A stretch of 64,000 bases of DNA from JAMXLO01 sp037201625 (GTDB lineage Bacteria; Pseudomonadota; Alphaproteobacteria; Acetobacterales; Acetobacteraceae), in NCBI GenBank assembly GCA_037201625.1, contig JBBCGR010000003.1:124001-188000 (forward strand). Direction: 5' to 3'. The notes under the pieces are model-generated. The model was given only the letters and a program-made list of their open reading frames with translations, had not been told where the DNA came from and ran no database searches. Below are positions 57,435-64,000 of the stretch, piece after piece. How positions within the stretch are numbered: the stretch's first letter is position 1; every line of letters begins with the position of its first letter. The position numbers and the translations under genes are program-made.

Positions 57435-57511
57435 TCGATGCGAGCGCCGGTGCGGTCCAGCCAAGTCTGCTGACTGTGACGGAGACCGTCGCGACCAGCG
57501 CGGGCGGCAGC

Positions 57512-57560
57512 GAAGCAATCCCATGGGGATTGCTTCGTCGCTACGCTCCTCGCAATGACA
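57512..57560. repeat. Interspersed palindromic element with 11-bp stem
   Basis: gaagcaatccc / gggattgcttc (57512-57522, 57526-57536) form a perfect 11-bp hairpin with loop atg, followed by gtcgctacgctcctcgcaatgaca. This motif (on the other strand tgtcattgcgaggagcgtag...) is a common repeat in several proteobacterial genomes. It sits between convergent capA and leuA and could end both transcripts. Confidence 0.7.
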
Positions 57561-57584
57561 GGGAGGCTGGCCGCCCCCGAAGGA

Positions 57585-59171
<1,587 letters not shown>

Positions 59172-59205
59172 GGTGGTGGTCCTTGGACTGATTGCAGACG
59201 CTGGC

Positions 59206-59262
59206 CTCAGGGGTCCCCCTGAGCGAAGCCGGCGTTCAGCGACCCGGCGAAGCGCTCAGGGG
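59206..59262 (-). promoter_or_regulatory. leuA leader with alternative hairpins, attenuator-like
   Basis: Reading on the minus strand, three related segments occur: ccctgagcg-type (59253-59262), its complement cgctcagggg (59216-59225) and a further cccctgag (59206-59213). The middle one can pair with either the first or the third, giving two mutually exclusive stems, about 45-90 bases before the leuA ATG. This is the layout of an attenuator or switch. No leucine-rich leader peptide was recognised, and part of the pattern may be an interspersed repeat. Confidence 0.4.
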
Positions 59263-59871
59263 CGGCTAAGTCGAAGGAGGAGGCCGATGGCCAGCAGGCA
59301 TGCGCCGCCGCGCGCAACAGCGCGGGCAGTTCGACAGGCGAGGCGCATTCCACAGAACATGACGCTGCCTTGTATCCCATCGCCTGCCCCCAGGCAACCG
59401 CGATCACGGCGCGCGCCCAGGGCAAGCGCCCGGACGAGGCGAACGGGGTGGGCTCGTGCGCCCGCGACATCGCCGTCATGACCGGCGCAGGCCGGTTATC
59501 CATGTCTTCTCCGCTCGCAGGGACGACGACGAGAATCCCGCGGTCAAGCCATGCCATGACGATAGTGCGCGCGGCTACTGAGCCTCATGCCGAGGACCGC
59601 TTGTGTCGGGCCCCCCTGCGCGTAGCGCCCAATCTTCTCTCTCCGCGACCTCTCGCCGCTCAGCGCCCTCTGCGTGAAATAAACCACCATCCGCCAGCAG
59701 CGCCGTTGCCGGACCCGGCCTCGCTGTCCAGGCAATTGCCACGCAGCACGCAGCACGCAGCGCCAGCAGCCCGGCAACCGCGGAGCAGAATGGCCAATGC
59801 CGGTTGATCCTGATCAATGCGCCGGATCGGCGGGTCAGCCATGACACCGCGGCAACGCGAGGAGAACTGCC
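59263..59871. other. Non-coding stretch between leuA leader and hypothetical gene
   Basis: About 600 bp with no supported gene. A minus-strand open frame here (116 residues, from 59557) reads like chance or repeat-derived sequence. The stretch about 59625-59680 resembles, on the minus strand, the HAEGAERR-type interspersed protein-like repeat seen in many genomes. A 7-bp tandem triplet follows at 59740-59760. Confidence 0.5.
59740..59760. repeat. Three tandem copies of cacgcag
   Basis: A perfect 7-bp unit repeated three times, 111 bp upstream of the hypothetical gene at 59872. The unit is too short to assign a role; a slippage-prone tract or chance is likely. Confidence 0.85.
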
Positions 59872-60411
59872 ATGCCCGGAATCACCCTGTCGTCGGACGA
59901 GATCAAGGCGGCACCGCCCGAGGTGCGCCGGTGGGTGGAGCAGGCCGTGGCGCGGATGTTCGCCGGCCAGCCGTCGCCCGCGGCGGTCGCGCCGCCCGCC
60001 CTGGTCGGCTGCACCATCGAGGAGGCGCGCGGGATCCTCTCCCTGGTGCAGGCGATGCTCCCCGTCGTCAGCGTGTTCTTCGAGCTTGGGCGGGAGGCTG
60101 CCAGTGTCTCCGTGCATGGCATGCGCGCCTTCCTGATCGCCGAGATGCAGCGTCATGCCAGGCTGCAGGCGCCGCAGCAGGTGGTGCAGTGCCTCGACCT
60201 GCTGACCCAGGCGCTGCGCCAGGTGCGCGGCGATGCGAATGCGGCGTTCTGCGCGATGGACAATCAGGGACACTGCCTTGTCGCGGAAACGACGATGCGC
60301 AGCATCCTGCGGCTCTGGCAGGAGATCGTGGCGCAGCGCGCGCTGGAGCCGATGGCGGCCGATGCGCCGGATGTGCCGGAGGCTCCGGTTCCGGCGGAGG
60401 CCGCGGCCTGA
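59872..60411 (+). CDS. Hypothetical protein (179 residues)
   Basis: No recognised family. The chain is mostly helical: SDEIKAAPPEVRRWVEQAVARM at the start, a hydrophobic-leaning segment SLVQAMLPVVSVFFELGRE and an alanine/proline-rich tail. No signal peptide or membrane helix is clear. The ATG has gaggag eight bases upstream. A hairpin (60421-60447) follows the stop by 10 bp. It may act with guaB downstream, but separation and hairpin argue against one operon. Confidence 0.72.
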   Translation: MPGITLSSDEIKAAPPEVRRWVEQAVARMFAGQPSPAAVAPPALVGCTIEEARGILSLVQAMLPVVSVFFELGREAASVSVHGMRAFLIAEMQRHARLQAPQQVVQCLDLLTQALRQVRGDANAAFCAMDNQGHCLVAETTMRSILRLWQEIVAQRALEPMAADAPDVPEAPVPAEAAA

Positions 60412-60420
60412 TCGCACGAC

Positions 60421-60447
60421 GGCGGGTCCGGCTGGTCCGAACCCGCC
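60421..60447 (+). terminator. Hairpin after hypothetical gene
   Basis: ggcgggtccgg / ccgaacccgcc form an 11-position stem with one mismatch and a five-base loop, 10 bp after the 59872 gene and 112 bp before guaB. No T-tract follows. Likely a weak terminator or pause. Confidence 0.4.
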
Positions 60448-60558
60448 ACGCCTGCCGTGTCCCGCGCGTATTGGCGACCGTTGCCGACACGGGCGCGCTT
60501 GCAGACTCCCCCCCGCCAGCCTATGTGGGGCCGCCAAGGTAGCGGAAAGGCCCGCCCC

Positions 60559-62058
60559 ATGGCGTTCGACACCCTGCATCCCAATACCGCCCCGAGTTCG
60601 CGCGTCGACATGGCGCTCGCCTTCGACGACGTGCTCCTGGTGCCCGGCTATTCCCAGGTCCTGCCGTCCGCCACCGACACGCGGACCCGCCTCACCCGCA
60701 CCATCTCGCTGAACATCCCGATCATCTCGGCGGCGATGGACACCGTCACCGAGGCCTCGATGGCGATCGCGATGGCGCAGCAGGGCGGCATGGGCGTGAT
60801 CCACAAGAACCTCGACCCAGCCGAACAGGCCGCCCAGGTCCGCCGCGTCAAGAAGTTCGAATCCGGCATGGTGGTGAACCCGCTCACCATCCATCCCGAC
60901 CAGACGCTGGCCGATGTCCGCGCCCTGATGCACGCCCACCGCATCAGCGGCATCCCGGTGGTGGAGCGCGAGACCAACCGGCTGGTCGGCATCATCACCA
61001 ACCGCGACGTGCGCTTCGCCACCGACCCTTCCCAAAAGGTCTACGAACTCATGACCCGGGAAAGCCTCGTCACGGTGACGGCCGGGGTGCAGGCCGATGA
61101 TGCCCGCCGCCTGCTGCACCGCCATCGCATCGAGAAGCTGCTGGTGGTCGACGATGCGTATCGCTGCGTCGGGCTGATCACGGTGAAGGACATGGACAAG
61201 GCGGAGACGCATCCGCTGGCCAACAAGGACGAACTCGGCCGCCTGCGCGTCGCCGCGGCGACCGGCGTCGGGCCGGAGGGCCATGCCCGTTCGCGCGCAC
61301 TGATCGAGGCGGAGGTGGACGTGATCGTGGTCGACACCGCGCACGGCCACTCGCGCGGCGTGCTGGAAGCGGTCGCCGCGATCAAGCAGCACTCCAACGC
61401 GGTACAGGTGATCGCCGGCAACATCGCCACGCCCGAGGGTGCGCTGGCGCTGATCGAGGCCGGCGCGGACGGCGTGAAGATCGGCATCGGGCCTGGCTCG
61501 ATCTGCACCACGCGCGTGGTCGCCGGCGTCGGCGTGCCGCAGTTCTCGGCCGTGCTGGAGAGTGCCGCCGCCTGCCGCGAGGCCGGCGTGCCGGCGATCG
61601 CCGATGGCGGCATGCGGACCTCGGGCGACATCGTGAAGGCGATCGCGGCGGGGGCGGACGCGGTGATGATCGGCTCGCTGCTGGCCGGCACCGACGAAGC
61701 GCCGGGCGAGGTGTTCCTCTACCAGGGCCGTTCCTACAAATCGTATCGCGGCATGGGCAGCCTGGGCGCCATGGCGCGCGGCTCGGCGGACCGCTACTTC
61801 CAGCAGGACATCAAGGACCAGCTCAAGCTGGTGCCCGAGGGAGTGGAGGGCATGGTGCCCTACAAGGGCCCGGTGGCGCAGGCGATCCACCAGTTGGTGG
61901 GCGGGCTGCGTGCCGGCATGGGCTACACCGGCAGCGCCGGCCTCACCGAATTGCAGCGCAACTCCCGCTTCCGGCGGGTCACCGGTGCCGGCCTGCGGGA
62001 GAGCCACGTGCACGACGTGGCGATCAGCCGCGAGGCACCGAACTACCGGCAGGACTGA
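60559..62058 (+). CDS. guaB: IMP dehydrogenase
   Basis: Oxidises IMP to XMP, the first step of GMP synthesis. The product is 499 residues: ALAFDDVLLVPGYSQVLPS at the N terminus, two CBS domains (about residues 100-215), VVDTAHGHSRGV, the substrate loop GIGPGSICTTRVVAGVGVPQ with the catalytic Cys, and the flap YRGMGSLGAM. ATG 60559 gives the usual N terminus. The rRNA methyltransferase begins within a few bases of its stop, so a guaB-rsmB-GNAT run is likely. Confidence 0.96.
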   Translation: MAFDTLHPNTAPSSRVDMALAFDDVLLVPGYSQVLPSATDTRTRLTRTISLNIPIISAAMDTVTEASMAIAMAQQGGMGVIHKNLDPAEQAAQVRRVKKFESGMVVNPLTIHPDQTLADVRALMHAHRISGIPVVERETNRLVGIITNRDVRFATDPSQKVYELMTRESLVTVTAGVQADDARRLLHRHRIEKLLVVDDAYRCVGLITVKDMDKAETHPLANKDELGRLRVAAATGVGPEGHARSRALIEAEVDVIVVDTAHGHSRGVLEAVAAIKQHSNAVQVIAGNIATPEGALALIEAGADGVKIGIGPGSICTTRVVAGVGVPQFSAVLESAAACREAGVPAIADGGMRTSGDIVKAIAAGADAVMIGSLLAGTDEAPGEVFLYQGRSYKSYRGMGSLGAMARGSADRYFQQDIKDQLKLVPEGVEGMVPYKGPVAQAIHQLVGGLRAGMGYTGSAGLTELQRNSRFRRVTGAGLRESHVHDVAISREAPNYRQD

Positions 62059-62063
62059 CAAGG

Positions 62064-63281
62064 CTGACCCCCGCCGCACGGATCGCATCGACGATCGAAC
62101 TGCTGGCCGCGATCGAGGCCGCGCCCGGGCGTCCGGCCGACGCGGTCGCCAACGACCATTTCCGCGGCCGCCGCTTCATCGGCGCGGGCGATCGCCGCGC
62201 CGTGTCGGACCGTGCGTGGCGCGTGCTGCGCACCCGCCGGCGGCTGGCCTGGTGGCTGGGCGAGCGCACGACGCCGCGCCTGCTGGTTGCCGCATCGCTG
62301 ATGCTGGACGGCAGCCGCTACGCCGAGATCGCCGATGCCTTCTCCGCCGGCCGGTTCGGCCCGGCGCCGCTGATGCCGTCCGAGCAGGCCGCGCTGCGGC
62401 GGCTGGAGGGGCGGACGCTGGAGCATCCCTCGATGCCGGCCGCGGTCCGCTTCGAGGTGCCGGACTGGGTCGTGCCGCTGCTCGATCCGGCGGACCTGGC
62501 CGCGCTGCTGGAGCCGGCGCCGCTCGATCTTCGCGTCAACCTGCTGAAGGCCACGCGGGAGGAGGCGCGCGCCGCGCTCGCCGCCGAAGGGCTGGAGGCT
62601 GCGCCCACGCCGCACTCGCCCTGGGGGCTGCGGATCGACGGCCGTCGCAAGGTCACCACCGGCCCCGCCTTCCGCACAGGGCTGGTGGAGATCCAGGACG
62701 AGGGCAGCCAGTTGGTCGCGGCGCTGGTGGATGCGCGCCCGGGGATGCGGGTCGCCGATTTCTGCGCCGGTGCCGGCGGCAAGACGCTGGCCATGGCGAT
62801 GACCATGCAGAACCGTGGCGCGCTGCTCGCCTGCGACGTCTCCGCCACCCGGCTCGAGGGCGCGGTGCGCCGGCTGCGCCGTGCCGGCGTGCACAACGTG
62901 GAGCGCCACCTGCTGGAGCAGGGCGACAAGTGGCTGAAACGCCGGGCCGGCAGCTTCGACCGGGTCCTGGTGGATGCGCCGTGCACGGGCACCGGCACGT
63001 GGCGGCGCAACCCGGACGCGCGGCTGCGGCTGACCGAGACGGACCTGGCGGAACTGCTGCCGAAGCAAGCGGCGATTCTGGACCAGGCAGCTTCTTTGGT
63101 TCGCATGGGCGGGCGTTTGGTCTACGCTACCTGCTCGTTGCTCTCCGAGGAGAACGAGGCTCAGGTGACTGCCTTTCTCACTCGCCATCCGGCCTTCAAT
63201 CGGGGCGAAATTCTCTCGCTGACGCCAGCCCGCGACGGTACCGACGGGTTCTACGCTGCCATCCTGGAGCGTGGCGCATGA
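62064..63281 (+). CDS. RsmB/NSUN-family RNA cytosine-C5 methyltransferase
   Basis: A SAM-dependent rRNA m5C methyltransferase (RsmB or RsmF-like). SAM motif I is DFCAGAGGKTLAMAM, motif IV has VDAPCTGTGTWRRNPD with the conserved Cys, and motif VI YATCSLLSEENE has the nucleophile Cys. Homology clearly continues upstream of the first ATG/GTG/TTG start (GTG 62202): ELLAAIEAAPGRPADAVAN and FRGRRFIGAGDRRAVSDR. The only start placed like the family is CTG at 62064, right after the guaB stop; I use it, but a frame start at 62202 is the conventional alternative. Confidence 0.85.
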   Translation: MTPAARIASTIELLAAIEAAPGRPADAVANDHFRGRRFIGAGDRRAVSDRAWRVLRTRRRLAWWLGERTTPRLLVAASLMLDGSRYAEIADAFSAGRFGPAPLMPSEQAALRRLEGRTLEHPSMPAAVRFEVPDWVVPLLDPADLAALLEPAPLDLRVNLLKATREEARAALAAEGLEAAPTPHSPWGLRIDGRRKVTTGPAFRTGLVEIQDEGSQLVAALVDARPGMRVADFCAGAGGKTLAMAMTMQNRGALLACDVSATRLEGAVRRLRRAGVHNVERHLLEQGDKWLKRRAGSFDRVLVDAPCTGTGTWRRNPDARLRLTETDLAELLPKQAAILDQAASLVRMGGRLVYATCSLLSEENEAQVTAFLTRHPAFNRGEILSLTPARDGTDGFYAAILERGA

Positions 63282-63847
63282 TCTCGATCCGCCGGGCGCG
63301 CCCATCGGACGCGATCTCGATCGGCGCCGTTCATGTGGCCGCCTGGCGCAGCACCTATCCCGGCATCCTGCCCGACGACTTCCTGGCGCGCCTGTCCGTG
63401 CCGCGCCAGGCCGCGCATTACGATGCGGCGATCCGCTCCTCCTCGACCGGCGTCTTCGTCGCCTCCGCCTCGGGCACCGACGTGCCGCCGGGCTCGGGAT
63501 CGCGCATCGTGGGCTTCGCCACCGCCGGCCGCGCCCGCGGCGGCGAGTTCACCCGGCGGCTGGCCGAAGGCGAGGTGGAGACGCTGTATGTGCTGGATGA
63601 CTGGCGCGACCGAGGGGTCGGTCGCAAGCTGATGCGCGCCGCCGCCGCCCACCTGGCTGAGGCCGGCTGCAAATCCTGCTTCGTCTGGGTGCTGCGCGAC
63701 AACCCGAGCCGGTGGTTCTACCAGCGTCTCGGCGGCAAGCCGGTGGCGGAGGCGCTGATCCAGTTTGCCGGCCAGCGCGTGCCGCAGACCGCCTTCGTGT
63801 GGGACCCGATCGAGCGATTGTTGGCGGCTTCGCCCCAGGCTTCCTGA
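63278..63847 (+). CDS. GNAT-family N-acetyltransferase
   Basis: A 189-residue acetyltransferase. The GNAT fold shows as MISIRRARPSDAISIGAVHVAAW, YVLDDWRDRGVGRKLMRAAAAHL (acetyl-CoA motif A RxxGxG/A) and WFYQRLGGKPVAEA. The substrate is unknown. Its ATG overlaps the methyltransferase stop (ATGA at 63278-63281), so it is probably translated from the same transcript. Confidence 0.86.
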   Translation: MISIRRARPSDAISIGAVHVAAWRSTYPGILPDDFLARLSVPRQAAHYDAAIRSSSTGVFVASASGTDVPPGSGSRIVGFATAGRARGGEFTRRLAEGEVETLYVLDDWRDRGVGRKLMRAAAAHLAEAGCKSCFVWVLRDNPSRWFYQRLGGKPVAEALIQFAGQRVPQTAFVWDPIERLLAASPQAS

Positions 63848-63902
63848 ACCGTTCGCCTTCTCGGACGTTCTCCGCGCAGTAAGCGAACAGGAGAACCGTT
63901 CC

Positions 63903-64000
63903 ATGCGGTACCCAGCAATACTCGCCGCCGGCCTCGGGCTGGCGACCCTGACGTCCCTTCCGGCAGCCCTGCCGGCGGCGGCGCAGACGAGCCCGCCCGC
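63903..64000 (+). CDS. Start of an exported protein, cut by window end
   Basis: About 32 residues are visible: MRYPAILAAGLGLATLTSLPA then ALPAAAQTSPPA, a typical signal peptide with cleavage near AAA-QT. A ribosome site aggaga lies 10 bases before the ATG. Its function cannot be told from this fragment. Confidence 0.7.
   Translation, partial: MRYPAILAAGLGLATLTSLPAALPAAAQTSPP

Noticed and set aside
59207..59557. 116-codon minus-strand frame upstream of leuA
   Set aside because: No ribosome site or family; sequence looks repeat-derived and overlaps the hairpin leader.
59575..62088. An 837-codon minus-strand frame opposite guaB
   Set aside because: Shadow of guaB and the hypothetical gene; only its last about 30 codons look like a known interspersed repeat.

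Overview
The window is GC-rich, densely packed DNA from an alphaproteobacterium. The best guess is a Rhodospirillales/Acetobacteraceae-type organism. The guess rests on the flbD-flhA-flhF-flhG flagellar order, the many CoA-transferase, LLM-oxidoreductase and orphan solute-binding-protein genes, a K+-independent H+-pyrophosphatase, and HisKA_2-type sensor kinases. No phage, IS element, CRISPR array or rRNA operon was found. One tRNA gene (anticodon CAT) is present.

Layout: 0-5.2 kb is a flagellar block (flbD, flhA, flhF, flhG) in which three of four genes carry single-base indels. 5.2-7.2 kb holds opgC coupled to an SGNH-hydrolase-like secreted protein. 7.2-12.1 kb is a CoA-linked catabolic set (hydroxyacid dehydrogenase, two-strand SDR/crotonase pair, CaiB CoA-transferase, LLM oxidoreductase). 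12.1-14.8 kb is glgC-glgA, tail-to-tail with a chemoreceptor ending in a PilZ domain. 16.9-19.3 kb is an orphan PotD-like binding protein and an M20 amidohydrolase. 19.4-22.5 kb is a membrane histidine kinase and copC-copD. 22.6-28.2 kb runs thioesterase, SDR, amidase, oligopeptide-type binding protein and a Tat-exported SMP-30 protein. 28.2-33.1 kb is a minus-strand set hppA-lpd-pdxA-NTF2-like. The tRNA, a compound palindromic repeat and ettA follow.

35.3-45.1 kb is signalling and redox: LLM oxidoreductase, a HAMP/PAS histidine kinase translationally coupled to a MauG-like di-heme peroxidase, a cupredoxin with a 54-residue membrane protein, a DoxX-like membrane protein, and two response-regulator genes related to each other that flank a second copy of the palindromic repeat. 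45.3-56.3 kb holds a 2-hydroxyacid dehydrogenase, a TPP enzyme, a sensor lacking any output domain, a SEC-C/TPR/sulfotransferase fusion coupled to a TPR/glycosyltransferase protein, and a CaiB/acyl-CoA-dehydrogenase-like pair. 56.3-64 kb holds a frameshifted capA, leuA with a candidate attenuator-like leader, a hypothetical gene, guaB, an RsmB-type rRNA methyltransferase, a GNAT acetyltransferase and the start of an exported protein.

No single gene set is a clear-cut new system. The signals most worth following are the compound palindromic repeats, the duplicated receiver genes around one of them, the sulfotransferase/glycosyltransferase pair next to the output-less sensor, the leuA leader, microduplications sitting exactly on stop codons, and the clustered frameshifts in the flagellar block. 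All family assignments are from motifs read by eye; no database search was run.
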